Notes under the pieces: generated by a model
Database searches by the model: none
Seen by the model: only the letters and a program-made list of their open reading frames with translations
What the model was told of the DNA's origin: nothing
DNA from: Candidatus Bathyarchaeota archaeon
GTDB lineage: Archaea > Thermoproteota > Bathyarchaeia > Bathyarchaeales > Bathycorpusculaceae
Length of the DNA: 64,000 nucleotides
Direction of reading: 5' to 3'
Assembly: GCA_026014585.1 (NCBI GenBank)
Contig: JAOZIA010000013.1
Span: forward strand, 1 to 64,000
Shown here: positions 24,417 to 32,922 of the stretch, piece after piece
Position numbering within the stretch: position 1 is the first letter of the stretch
Layout: each line of letters starts with the position of its first letter
Translations under genes and position numbers: made by a program

Positions 24417-25352
24417 ATGATTTTGACTGTTGGGACACGAGGAAGCAAACTGGCAGTAACCCAAACCGAACGAGTTCGTGCACAACTCAAAGTTTTGCAT
24501 CCGCACTTAGAGTTTAAACTAAAAATTATCAAAACCACAGGAGACAAAGAACACGGCAAACCCCTCTTCACCATTGACTGCAAAGGTCTTTTCGAAAAAG
24601 AAATCGACCAGCAAGTCGTCTCAGGCGAAGTGGACTTTGCAGTACACAGCCTAAAAGACGTGCCCATCGTAGAGCAGCAAGCAGGAACCATAATCGCCGC
24701 AATCCCCAAACGAGACTCACAATGCGACGTTTTCATCTCAAAAAACAATACCCCCCTCAAAGACTTACCCGCAAGAGCAGTCGTTGGAACAGGCAGCCTA
24801 CGCAGATTGGCAGAGCTCAAGTTTATTCGCCCAGACCTTGAAGTGGAACCCATCCGTGGAAACATTGACACACGCATCGGCAAAGTCCGCAAAGGCGAAC
24901 TGGCAGGTGTAGTGATTGCTGAGGCAGGGCTAGAGCGGATGAATTTGAAATCAGAAATTGCCGAGCGCTTACCCTTAGACCAGTTTCCATCAGCGGCGGG
25001 TCAAGGTGCATTAGCGATTGCTGCTAAAGAAGGCAACAAAGACGTAATTGCGCTTCTTGAGGGCGCTAACGATAAGGCATCCCGAGCAGAGATTACGGCT
25101 GAGCGCAGTTTAGTATTGGCGCTGGAAGGTGGCTGCCGCGTGCCTATCGGCGCAGTTGGAAAAGTCACGGGTGATGAGTTATCCTTGTTTGGCTGCGTTT
25201 ACTCACTTAAGACCCGAAACAGGATTACCGCATCTGCTAAAGGTAGCTTAAGACAAGCTGAAGAACTCGGCAGACGTGTTGGCACGGATTTGATTGCTCA
25301 AGGAGCTAAAGAGTTTGAAAAAGAATGGAGAGAAACCTATGGCACATGGTAA
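24417..25352 (+). CDS. hemC: hydroxymethylbilane synthase
   Basis: 311 residues. GTRGSKLAVTQTERV, HSLKDVPI, GTGSLRRLAELK, IRGNIDTRIGKV, AAGQGALAI and the dipyrromethane-binding cysteine in LEGGCRVPIGA. Builds the linear tetrapyrrole. Overlaps the next gene by 14 nt. Confidence 0.97.
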   Translation: MILTVGTRGSKLAVTQTERVRAQLKVLHPHLEFKLKIIKTTGDKEHGKPLFTIDCKGLFEKEIDQQVVSGEVDFAVHSLKDVPIVEQQAGTIIAAIPKRDSQCDVFISKNNTPLKDLPARAVVGTGSLRRLAELKFIRPDLEVEPIRGNIDTRIGKVRKGELAGVVIAEAGLERMNLKSEIAERLPLDQFPSAAGQGALAIAAKEGNKDVIALLEGANDKASRAEITAERSLVLALEGGCRVPIGAVGKVTGDELSLFGCVYSLKTRNRITASAKGSLRQAEELGRRVGTDLIAQGAKEFEKEWRETYGTW

Positions 25353-26094
25353 AGTGTATCTTGTAGGCGCAGGACCAGGCGACCCCCAATTACTTACAAT
25401 CAAGGCAGTTAAAGCAATAAAAGATGCAGACGTGCTCATCTACGACAGGCTAGTTGGACCTGAAATCCTTCTTTTAGCGCCCGAAAAAGCAGAGATGCTC
25501 TACGTCGGTAAACGCACAGGCAAACACGAAGTTCCCCAAGACAAAATAACTGAACTAATCGTCGAAAAAGCCCAAGCAGGCGGCAACATTGTACGCCTTA
25601 AAGGTGGTGACCCATTCATTTTTGGCAGAGGCGGAGAAGAAGCCGAAGCCTTAGCGGAAGCGGGTATCGAGTTTGAGATTGTGCCAGGCGTCAGCTCATC
25701 AGTGGCGGCGCCAATGTATGCTGGAATCCCCTTGACGCATCGGGATTATGCGGCTTCTGTTGCCATCATAACTGGGCATCGTGCAGGTGATGCTGAAAAA
25801 CCTGTGGACTGGGTGAAAATCTCCAATGCGGTGGATACGATGGTGGTTTTGATGGGCGTAGAATCGCTCGATGGCATCGTTGGTAAACTCTTAGACGGGG
25901 GAGTCAACCCTGAAAAGCCCGTTGCTATTGTTCAGTCAGGAACGTACCCTGAGCAGCGTACACTAATCAGCACCTTAGGCACCATTATAAAAGAAGCACA
26001 AGAGCACGACATCAAGCCGCCATCAGTCATTGTTATCGGTGAAGTAGCCAATTTAGGGAGGAAACTGGCATGGTTCAAAAAACCCCTAACCTAA
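25339..26094 (+). CDS. cobA: uroporphyrinogen-III C-methyltransferase
   Basis: 251 residues from ATG 25339, which has ggagag 6 nt upstream; a frame to 25294 has no support. VYLVGAGPGDPQLLTIKA, VLIYDRLV, VRLKGGDPFIFGRGGEEAEAL, EIVPGVSSSVAAPMYAGIPLTHR and MVVLMGV identify SUMT. It makes precorrin-2, feeding SirC. Overlaps hemD by 25 nt. Confidence 0.96.
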   Translation: MAHGKVYLVGAGPGDPQLLTIKAVKAIKDADVLIYDRLVGPEILLLAPEKAEMLYVGKRTGKHEVPQDKITELIVEKAQAGGNIVRLKGGDPFIFGRGGEEAEALAEAGIEFEIVPGVSSSVAAPMYAGIPLTHRDYAASVAIITGHRAGDAEKPVDWVKISNAVDTMVVLMGVESLDGIVGKLLDGGVNPEKPVAIVQSGTYPEQRTLISTLGTIIKEAQEHDIKPPSVIVIGEVANLGRKLAWFKKPLT

Positions 26095-26891
26095 ACGGAA
26101 AAACCATCGCAATCACCCGTCCAGCAGGGCAAATCCAAGAAGCCCAAGAGCAAATCACCGCGTTAGGCGGCAAACCCTACTTTATCCCAGCCATAGAAAT
26201 CAAAGGTCTAACCGACTTTTCCCAAATAAAACAATTCATCACCGAACTCAAAGCGGGCAGCGTTGATTGGGTTGTTTTCATGAGCACCAACGGCATCAAA
26301 CATCTCCTCGAAGCCGCAAAAACCCTCAAACAAACCACGGATTTGATGACTGGGTTGGCAACATCGTTTGTGGTTGCAGTTGGTCCCAAAACGGCAGAGG
26401 CTTGCCTTGATTTTGGTGTGCATGTGGATATGGTTCCTGCTAAATACAGTAGTGAAGGCTTAATCGAAACCATAAAAGACATGGACTTGCGAGGCAAAAA
26501 AATCCGAATCCCAAGAACCACTAGTGCAACCCCCATCCTTAAAGACAAACTCAAAGAAATGGGGGCAGATGTGCAGGAAATTTATGTTTACGAGTCAGGC
26601 TTACCCGTGGACGAGGAGCTTAAGGCGCGTTTTTATGAAGATTTATCCACAGGGCGAATTGATGCGGTAGTGTTTGGTAGCGGCTTGAGCGTAAAAAACA
26701 TTTTTAAAATGCTCACCGAAAAAGCAACGCCCCAACAGGTCAAAGCCCTTCTGAATGGTAAAGTTACGACGGTGGCTATTGGTCCAACTACTGCTGAAGC
26801 TCTAAAGGAATTGGGCGTGAAGGTTGATGTGATGCCGCAGAATTACCTGTTTGAGCGGGCGCTATCTGATTTAGTCAGGTTCTGGGGCTAA
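26070..26891 (+). CDS. hemD: uroporphyrinogen-III synthase
   Basis: 273 residues. The family is poorly conserved, but AITRPAGQIQEAQEQI, DWVVFMSTNGIKHL, IRIPRTTSATPILKDKL, YVYESGLP, VVFGSGLSVKNIF and VTTVAIGPTTAEALKELG match both HemD lobes. ATG 26070 has gggaggaa upstream, inside cobA. Last gene of the rightward run. Confidence 0.92.
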   Translation: MVQKTPNLNGKTIAITRPAGQIQEAQEQITALGGKPYFIPAIEIKGLTDFSQIKQFITELKAGSVDWVVFMSTNGIKHLLEAAKTLKQTTDLMTGLATSFVVAVGPKTAEACLDFGVHVDMVPAKYSSEGLIETIKDMDLRGKKIRIPRTTSATPILKDKLKEMGADVQEIYVYESGLPVDEELKARFYEDLSTGRIDAVVFGSGLSVKNIFKMLTEKATPQQVKALLNGKVTTVAIGPTTAEALKELGVKVDVMPQNYLFERALSDLVRFWG

Positions 26892-26938
26892 AAACCCGTT
26901 TTTCAATAAACACAATTTCTTTCACTACTATTTGGCGT

Positions 26939-26987
26939 CTATTTGGAGCCTATTAGTTAATCATTGCAGAACCTATAGAGGGAGGTC
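26939..26987 (+). repeat. dispersed 49-bp intergenic repeat, copy C
   Basis: CTATTTGGAGCCTATTAG, 8 bases, TGCAGAACC (one change), one base, ATAGAG, GGAGGTC. Fully matches the consensus ending. Lies 48 nt after the hemD stop. Confidence 0.85.
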
Positions 26988-27346
26988 ACTAATAGTGCAT
27001 TTTTACTCATTAGATATTGAAAATTCTTTCGGGGTGCAGACTGATTTACAGCAACAAGACTCTAAAGAAGTTTGAAAAGCGATAAATCAAACATTTTTCT
27101 GTGAAAAATTCTAAAACAAGTGTTCACGTATGCCAAAGATTTTCGTGCAAAAGCACAGTTTCAACTCTGCTTCTTCAATAAACACCACTCTTTAGCAGGC
27201 AAGCTTCGCCATTTGTTGATGTGATGTAAAAAGAAAAACGTGGTAGCTCAAAATTTGTGTTTATTCATGGATGTTTTTTTAATGTTTTATCTGAATGTTT
27301 ATGTATATGTTTGGGGCTTTGGGAATAGTCGTTAGCACTGTACAGA

Positions 27347-27360
27347 GTGTTAAAATTTAG
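27347..27360 (+). promoter_or_regulatory. TATA-like site for hdrC operon
   Basis: gtgttaaaatttag lies about 22-25 nt upstream of ATG 27376. No ribosome site precedes that ATG, which fits a leaderless mRNA. Confidence 0.4.
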
Positions 27361-27375
27361 GTTAGTTGAAGCGTT

Positions 27376-27924
27376 ATGAGTGAGGCAGTTACACCAAAAG
27401 TCGGTGAGCAGCCGATTAAAGCTTCCGAGATTGACCCCAGCTTCAAATACGAACTGGCGAAAATCCATGGAAGCGAAAAAATTCTGAAATGTTTTCAGTG
27501 TGGAACATGCACATCTGATTGCCCCGTAGCACGTTACAGCGACACATACCGCCCAAGAACCCTAATTTACATGGCAAAACTGGGCTTAAAAGAACGCGTA
27601 CTGTCCAGCGACACCCTGTGGCTTTGTGCCGCATGCTTCACCTGCACCGACCGCTGCCCCCAAGACGTAGAAGTTGCCAGTGTAATACGGGTTCTTCGCA
27701 ACATGGCAGCAGAAAGAGGCTGCATCCCAACCGTTTTCAAAGAACAAGCCGCAGCTGTAATTGAGTCAGGTTATGCATACAAAATTCCTGAGTTGCGAAT
27801 CAAAAAACGGGAACAATTGGGGCTACCGCCGCTGCCAAAAGGTAACCCTGAGGCGGTACGTAAGGTTCTCAAAGGCGTAAAATTTATGGAAAAACAGGCA
27901 GGAGCAAAAGCAAATGAGCAGTAA
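27376..27924 (+). CDS. hdrC: heterodisulfide reductase subunit C-like iron-sulfur protein
   Basis: 182 residues. Two [4Fe-4S] motifs: Cys39, 42, 45, 49 (CFQCGTCTSDCPV) and Cys84, 87, 90, 94 (CAACFTCTDRCPQDVE). This matches HdrC, which passes electrons between HdrA and the HdrB active site. In non-methanogens HdrBC-like pairs often work on disulfides other than CoM-S-S-CoB. Overlaps hdrB by 11 nt. Confidence 0.9.
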   Translation: MSEAVTPKVGEQPIKASEIDPSFKYELAKIHGSEKILKCFQCGTCTSDCPVARYSDTYRPRTLIYMAKLGLKERVLSSDTLWLCAACFTCTDRCPQDVEVASVIRVLRNMAAERGCIPTVFKEQAAAVIESGYAYKIPELRIKKREQLGLPPLPKGNPEAVRKVLKGVKFMEKQAGAKANEQ

Positions 27925-28804
27925 ATACCTGATTTTTTTGGGCTGCGCAGTACCCTACCGTGTCAGTTCCTACGAAATTTCCTCACGCAAAGTCTTGGCA
28001 AAGCTGGGTATTGAATTGGTGGAGATGCCAGAGTTTAACTGCTGCGGCTTACCGCTTGATGCAGTCAGTCACGAAACCATGCTGATATTAGCCGCTAAGA
28101 ATCTTGCGTTGGCAGAACAACAGGGACTAGACATTTTGACGCTTTGTCCAGGTTGTGCGGGAACCTTAAAGAAAGTTAACAAAATCCTCAAAGAGGACAC
28201 AGCGCTCAAGGACCAAATTAATAGTCACCTCAAAGAAGCGGGACTTGAGTTTAAAGGCACTATCCAAACAAAACATCTCCTACAAGTGCTAAAAGAGGAT
28301 GTGGGTTACGATAAAATCCGAGATGCAGTTACAAGACCGCTCACTGACCTAAAAGTTGCCGAACACAACGGCTGCCACATACTGCGACCTAAAGAGTACA
28401 TTGGGTTTGATGACCCCGAAGACCCCCAAACACTCAAAGAACTAGTCGAAGCCACAGGAGCCACATGCCTTGACTACATTGACGAAACAGAATGCTGCGG
28501 TGCCCCAAGTGTTGGCGTCAGCGACAAAATCGCGTTGCAACTGGCAAGAAACAAGCTTAACCACATAAAAATGGTGGATGCACAGGCGTTAATCACGATT
28601 TGCCCATTCTGCCACATTATGTATGATACAAACGAGTTGCGTATAGAAAAAATGTTTAATGAGGTGTATGGTATTCCCATACTCCACTATCCTCAATTGC
28701 TAGGCTTAGCCTTGGGCATGTCACCTGATGAGCTTGCTTTTGGGGATCTCAGGGTTAAAGCGTCAAAAATAATGGAGCAAATAACGCAAGGAGCAACAAA
28801 CTAA
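27914..28804 (+). CDS. hdrB: heterodisulfide reductase subunit B-like protein (two CCG domains)
   Basis: 296 residues. Two CCG repeats: FNCCGLPLD with LCPGCAGTL in the first half and TECCGAPSVG with ICPFCHIMYD in the second. These cysteines bind the two noncubane [4Fe-4S] clusters that split the disulfide in methanogen HdrB. ATG follows aggagc. Its stop overlaps the next gene's start by 1 nt, so it is coupled to the hydrogenase. Confidence 0.9.
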   Translation: MSSKYLIFLGCAVPYRVSSYEISSRKVLAKLGIELVEMPEFNCCGLPLDAVSHETMLILAAKNLALAEQQGLDILTLCPGCAGTLKKVNKILKEDTALKDQINSHLKEAGLEFKGTIQTKHLLQVLKEDVGYDKIRDAVTRPLTDLKVAEHNGCHILRPKEYIGFDDPEDPQTLKELVEATGATCLDYIDETECCGAPSVGVSDKIALQLARNKLNHIKMVDAQALITICPFCHIMYDTNELRIEKMFNEVYGIPILHYPQLLGLALGMSPDELAFGDLRVKASKIMEQITQGATN

Positions 28805-29781
28805 TGACTGAAAAATTGAAAATAGCCTTTTACTGGGCTGCAAGCTGCGGCGGATGCGAAATAGCCGTACTTGACATAAACGAGAAAATCTTGGACGTAG
28901 TCAAAATCGCTGACATAGTATTTTGGCCAGTAGCTATCGATGTCAAGTACAAGGATGTTGAAGCATTACCCGATAAACACATTGACATAACCTTCTTTAA
29001 CGGTTCAATCCGCAACAGCGAACAAGAACACATGGCAAAAGTCCTCAGATCAAAATCCAAAACTCTGATTGCTTTTGGTTCATGCGCCCACGAAGGAAGC
29101 ATTCCAGGGCTAGCTAACCTGAGCGACAAAAACGGAGTATTTGAGCAAGTTTACATCAAAGACAAATCAAACATTAACTCACAAGCAACCATGCCAAAAA
29201 CAGAAACCCAAGTAAAAGAAGGCACACTCAAAATCCCCGAGTTCTACGACACGGTCAAAACTTTGGCGCAAACTGTTGATGTGGACTATTATCTGCCAGG
29301 TTGTCCGCCCCCAGTTCAACTAATCGTTGCAGCAATAGACGCAATTGCAAGCGGAAAACTGCCACCGAAAGGCAGCGTACTTGCCCCACCCAAAGCAGTC
29401 TGCGACGAATGCCCACGCAAAAGGGAAAACAAGAAAATTGACAAAATCTACCGCGTCTACGAAAAAGAACCTGACCCCGAAAGATGTCTGCTTGAGCAGG
29501 GAATCCTCTGTATGGGTCCAGCAACTCGAAGTGGCTGCGGTGCACAATGCCTCAAAGTTGATATGCCATGCACTGGTTGCGGTGGTGCGGCTCCAAATGT
29601 TCCAGAGCAAGGCGCGGCTATGATTAGTGCTCTTGCATCTATTCTTGGTTATGATGGAAAGGAAACGTATACGGAAGAGGAAATTGAGGAACTAATGGCG
29701 CAGATAAAGGACCCTGTGGGAACCTTTTACATGTACAGTCTTCCTGCCTCAATTCTGAAACGTAAGGTGATTAAAAAATGA
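28804..29781 (+). CDS. mvhG: [NiFe]-hydrogenase small subunit, MvhG-like
   Basis: 325 residues. Proximal cluster ligands ASCGGCEIAVLD, FGSCAHEGSIPG and YLPGCPPPVQLI; a cysteine-rich C-terminal part (CDECPRKRENK, CLLEQGILCMGPATRSGCGA, PCTGCGGAAP) as in group 3 F420-non-reducing hydrogenases. It relays electrons from the NiFe site. No twin-arginine signal, so cytoplasmic. ATGA overlap with mvhA. Confidence 0.92.
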   Translation: MTEKLKIAFYWAASCGGCEIAVLDINEKILDVVKIADIVFWPVAIDVKYKDVEALPDKHIDITFFNGSIRNSEQEHMAKVLRSKSKTLIAFGSCAHEGSIPGLANLSDKNGVFEQVYIKDKSNINSQATMPKTETQVKEGTLKIPEFYDTVKTLAQTVDVDYYLPGCPPPVQLIVAAIDAIASGKLPPKGSVLAPPKAVCDECPRKRENKKIDKIYRVYEKEPDPERCLLEQGILCMGPATRSGCGAQCLKVDMPCTGCGGAAPNVPEQGAAMISALASILGYDGKETYTEEEIEELMAQIKDPVGTFYMYSLPASILKRKVIKK

Positions 29782-31232
29782 AAGAAGTAGTAATTGACCC
29801 AATCACGCGCCTTGAAGGACACGGAAACGTATCCATATTCCTAAACGAGCAAGGCGAAGTAGAAAACGCTTACCTAAAAATCCCAGAACTCCGCGGTTTC
29901 GAAAAATTCTGCATCGGCAGAAGAGCAGAACTCATGCCACAATTAACCACCAGAATCTGCGGTGTCTGCCCAGTCGCACACCACATGGCAGCAGTAAAAG
30001 CATTAGACGCAGCATTTGACGTGGAACCCACATCTGCAGCTAAGAAACTACGTGAACTAATGTACACAGCCTACTTCATCTACGACCACACCCTTCACTT
30101 CTACTATCTGGGTGGTCCAGACTTTATCGTTGGACCAGACGCGCCAGCAGAAAAACGCAACATCCTCGGCGTCATCGAAAAAGCAGGCATGGACGTTGCC
30201 AAAGATGTCATTAAACACCGCGCGTATGGACAGAAAATCACTGAAATCATCGGCGGAAAAGCAACCCATCCCGTCTGTGCATTACCAGGCGGAATCTCAA
30301 AGGCACTAACTGAGGAAAACCGTGCAGAAATCGAAAAGATGGCAACTTCCTGTGTTGATTTTGCCAAGTTCTCGCTAAAACTGTTCCATGAAATCGTCTT
30401 AGGCAACATCGGCTACGTAGACATGATTAAGAGTCAGGCCTACACGATGCCCACTTATTATATGGGAACCGTGGATGAAAACAACAAAGTGAACTTCTAC
30501 GACGGAAAAGTCCGTGTGGTTGACCCATCAGGCAAAGAATGTCTAAAGTTCAACAGTCAAGATTATCTTGAGCACATCGGCGAGCACGTTGAAGAATGGA
30601 CATACAGCAAATTCCCATACCTTAAAGCAGTTGGCTGGAAAGGTGAAGTTGCAGGTGCAGACAGCGGAATTTATCGTGTTGGACCCTTGGGCAGGCTAAA
30701 TGCAGCAGAGGGTATGGCTACACCTTTGGCGCAGGCTGAGTATGAGGAAATGTACAAGACGCTTGGCGGCAAACCAGTCCACAGCACCTTAGCATTCCAC
30801 TGGGCAAGATTAGTGGAGCTTCTCTACGCGTCTGAACGAGCCGTAGAGCTTGTTAAAGACCCCGAAAGTACCAGCACAAATGTACGCAACAAACCCGGCG
30901 AACCAGGTCAAGGTGTCGGCATCGTTGAAGCGGCACGCGGTACACTGATTCACGATTACACACTAGACAAAGACGCAATGGTAAAAGATGTTAACATGAT
31001 TGTGGCGACAACCAACAATTATCCCGCAATCTGCATGAGCATACGCGACGCAGCTAAAGGCTTAATCCACGAAGGCAAAATTGACCAAGGCATCCTAAAC
31101 AAGGTTGAAATGGCATTCCGCGCCTATGACCCCTGCTTTGGATGCGCAACACACGCTGCAGTTGGACAAATGCCTCTTACTGTGGAAGTTTTTAACGCTC
31201 AAAAGCAACGTGTCAGCTCAGTAAGCAGATAA
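29778..31232 (+). CDS. mvhA: [NiFe]-hydrogenase large subunit, MvhA-like
   Basis: 484 residues. NiFe ligands are Cys61 and Cys64 (RICGVCPVAHH) and Cys453 and Cys456 (DPCFGCATH). About 25 residues follow His459, the tail normally removed by the maturation protease whose gene lies at 31899. With mvhG and hdrCB it forms a soluble H2-linked Hdr module. No mvhD or hdrA is adjacent. Confidence 0.94.
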   Translation: MKEVVIDPITRLEGHGNVSIFLNEQGEVENAYLKIPELRGFEKFCIGRRAELMPQLTTRICGVCPVAHHMAAVKALDAAFDVEPTSAAKKLRELMYTAYFIYDHTLHFYYLGGPDFIVGPDAPAEKRNILGVIEKAGMDVAKDVIKHRAYGQKITEIIGGKATHPVCALPGGISKALTEENRAEIEKMATSCVDFAKFSLKLFHEIVLGNIGYVDMIKSQAYTMPTYYMGTVDENNKVNFYDGKVRVVDPSGKECLKFNSQDYLEHIGEHVEEWTYSKFPYLKAVGWKGEVAGADSGIYRVGPLGRLNAAEGMATPLAQAEYEEMYKTLGGKPVHSTLAFHWARLVELLYASERAVELVKDPESTSTNVRNKPGEPGQGVGIVEAARGTLIHDYTLDKDAMVKDVNMIVATTNNYPAICMSIRDAAKGLIHEGKIDQGILNKVEMAFRAYDPCFGCATHAAVGQMPLTVEVFNAQKQRVSSVSR

Positions 31233-31236
31233 ATTA

Positions 31237-31269
31237 GCCCGTTTTTTAGGGCGCAATTTTATTTTTTTT
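31237..31269 (+). terminator. hairpin and T-run after the hydrogenase operon
   Basis: GCCC (31237-31240) pairs with GGGC (31249-31252); T-rich stretches fill the loop and the sequence after it (31257-31269). The stem is short, but position directly after mvhA fits termination. Confidence 0.45.
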
Positions 31270-31343
31270 CATTTATCTGATTTAATTTTTAATAAATTTT
31301 ATATCATTAATCAACCAATTTAGCTTTGATAAGAGGCATAGAA

Positions 31344-31859
31344 ATGAAAAGTCTTATCGTTTATTATTCTCGAACTGGTAATGCCAAGTTTGTCGCTGAA
31401 ACCATAGCAGCTGAAATTGGCGCGGATATAGAAGAAATTGTAGACCAGAAAAACCGAAGCGGACCAATGGGCTGGCTGAGCGGTGGTAAAGATGCACGCA
31501 AGGGCGCAGAAACCGAGATTACACCCATCAAGAAATCGCCTGCGGATTACGATTTGATTGTTGTTGGCACGCCTAATTGGGCAAGCCGCATAACCCCAGC
31601 AATCCTAACTTACCTTAAGAAGAACAGTTTAGCAGAGAAAAAAGTTGCCTCGTTCATTGTTCAAGATGGTGATAAACCCTTATCACCTGACCAAATCAAA
31701 GCATTAGTTCCAGACTCCATTTGGCTTGGAGACATTTCAATCACTAAAGCCTTAAAAAATAAGTCTGAGACAGAAAAGCAAATCATTGAATGGTGCAAAA
31801 CCATAATGGAAAAACCTGCAAGTGTAGATTCAGGTGATGCGTTCACTAAAGGGCTCTGA
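31344..31859 (+). CDS. flavodoxin
   Basis: 171 residues from ATG 31344, with aagaggc 6 nt upstream; a TTG at 31326 would add six residues. The FMN-phosphate loop is IVYYSRTGNAKFVAETIA; VVGTPNWASRITPAI forms the second loop. Its place between the hydrogenase and its protease suggests it is an electron carrier for the H2-linked system, for example replacing ferredoxin, but that is inference. Confidence 0.85.
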   Translation: MKSLIVYYSRTGNAKFVAETIAAEIGADIEEIVDQKNRSGPMGWLSGGKDARKGAETEITPIKKSPADYDLIVVGTPNWASRITPAILTYLKKNSLAEKKVASFIVQDGDKPLSPDQIKALVPDSIWLGDISITKALKNKSETEKQIIEWCKTIMEKPASVDSGDAFTKGL

Positions 31860-31898
31860 GAGGAAACTTTTTTCCAGCCAACACCATTAATTTTTGAC

Positions 31899-32393
31899 AT
31901 GCAAAACAAAATTGAGCAGGAACTAAAAAACTGGTTTAAGGGCGCAGATAAGGTTGTCATTGCAGGCATAGGCAACCCAATCCGCAAAGATGATTATGTC
32001 GGCTTAAAAATTGTAGAAACCCTAAACAGCAAAGTCCAAAATAACGTGCGGTTGCTGGAGTGCGAAATAGTCCCAGAAAGCTACCTCCAAGACATCCAAG
32101 ATTTCCAACCCACACATGTACTTTTGATTGACGCCGCATTCCTCAACCTCAAGGCAGGCGACAGCAAACTGGTTGAACCCAAGGAAATCACATGCACTGC
32201 CGCATACACCTCACATCTATTGCCACTGCGAATATTTTGTGAGCTAATCCAGCAAACAACAAAAACAAAACTTGCACTTTTGCTGATTCAGCCGGGACAC
32301 GTAGATTTTGGTGAAGGCTTAACAGGAAAAGTTGAAACTACTGCTCATAGAGTCTCAACATTACTGCTGGAGTTGTTTGGAAACAAAAAATAG
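31899..32393 (+). CDS. hydrogenase maturation protease
   Basis: 164 residues of the HycI/HyaD family: VVIAGIGNPIRKDDYVGLKI, LLECEIVPESY with the nickel-sensing Glu, LLIDAAFL and the His in YTSHLLPLRIF. It trims the C-terminus of the NiFe large subunit after nickel insertion. mvhA, 670 nt upstream, has the expected tail. Confidence 0.9.
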   Translation: MQNKIEQELKNWFKGADKVVIAGIGNPIRKDDYVGLKIVETLNSKVQNNVRLLECEIVPESYLQDIQDFQPTHVLLIDAAFLNLKAGDSKLVEPKEITCTAAYTSHLLPLRIFCELIQQTTKTKLALLLIQPGHVDFGEGLTGKVETTAHRVSTLLLELFGNKK

Positions 32394-32416
32394 ATAGGGC
32401 AAAAAATTGCCTGGAT

Positions 32417-32920
32417 TTATTGTTCTTTTGCTTCTTTTTCTTGGAAGAGTTTTTTGATTGCGCTGATTCTTGCCTTCTGCGCCAACACATCGCTTGTGGT
32501 GACAGTTAAGGCTTCTTCAGGACACCACTTAACACACTGAGGACCATCAGCTTTGTCTTTGCATAGGTCACAGACGTAGACAACTTTGGTTTCTGGGTGC
32601 AACATGATTGCGCCGTAATCGCAGGCTTCAATGCACCAGCCACATCCATTGCATTTGTCAGGGTCAAGCACGATGTTTCCTGTATCTTCTGATTGGGAGA
32701 GCGCATCTCTTGGGCAAGCTGCAACACATGCTGGGTCTTCGCATAATCTGCAGGCTACTGCCATGTTTGCTATTTGGTTTACTCGGACTACGCGTATGCG
32801 GGATTTTAGGGGGTTGAATGCTTTTTCCTTGTTAAAGGAGCACGCATATTCACAGATTTGGCAGCCGACACATTTTTCGGGGTCAACAGAAACGAATTTT
32901 CTTTGGTGAAGTTTTGGCAT
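32417..32920 (-). CDS. four-cluster ferredoxin paired with AOR (copy 1)
   Basis: 167 residues with 16 cysteines in four groups: CVGCQICEYACS, CRLCEDPACVAACP, CNGCGWCIEAC and CDLCK...CVKWCP. This can hold four [4Fe-4S] clusters, like HycB/AorB-type subunits. The ATG has aaggagg upstream and begins 2 nt after the AOR gene, so it is its dedicated electron acceptor. Nearly identical in layout to the copy at 34890. Confidence 0.88.
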   Translation of the reverse strand: MPKLHQRKFVSVDPEKCVGCQICEYACSFNKEKAFNPLKSRIRVVRVNQIANMAVACRLCEDPACVAACPRDALSQSEDTGNIVLDPDKCNGCGWCIEACDYGAIMLHPETKVVYVCDLCKDKADGPQCVKWCPEEALTVTTSDVLAQKARISAIKKLFQEKEAKEQ

Positions 32921-32922
32921 TT

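Larger units (their letters stand above)
26892..27375. other. 484-bp gap between hemD and hdrC
   Basis: Holds repeat copy C (26939-26987) and a TATA-like site for hdrC near its end. A 26-codon GTG frame at 26995 directly after the repeat was considered and not accepted. No RNA gene or terminator hairpin seen. Confidence 0.5.

Noticed and set aside
26995-27075. 26-codon GTG frame right after repeat copy C
   Set aside because: The ribosome-site-like GGAGG is part of the repeat itself, and the peptide has no pattern suggesting selection.
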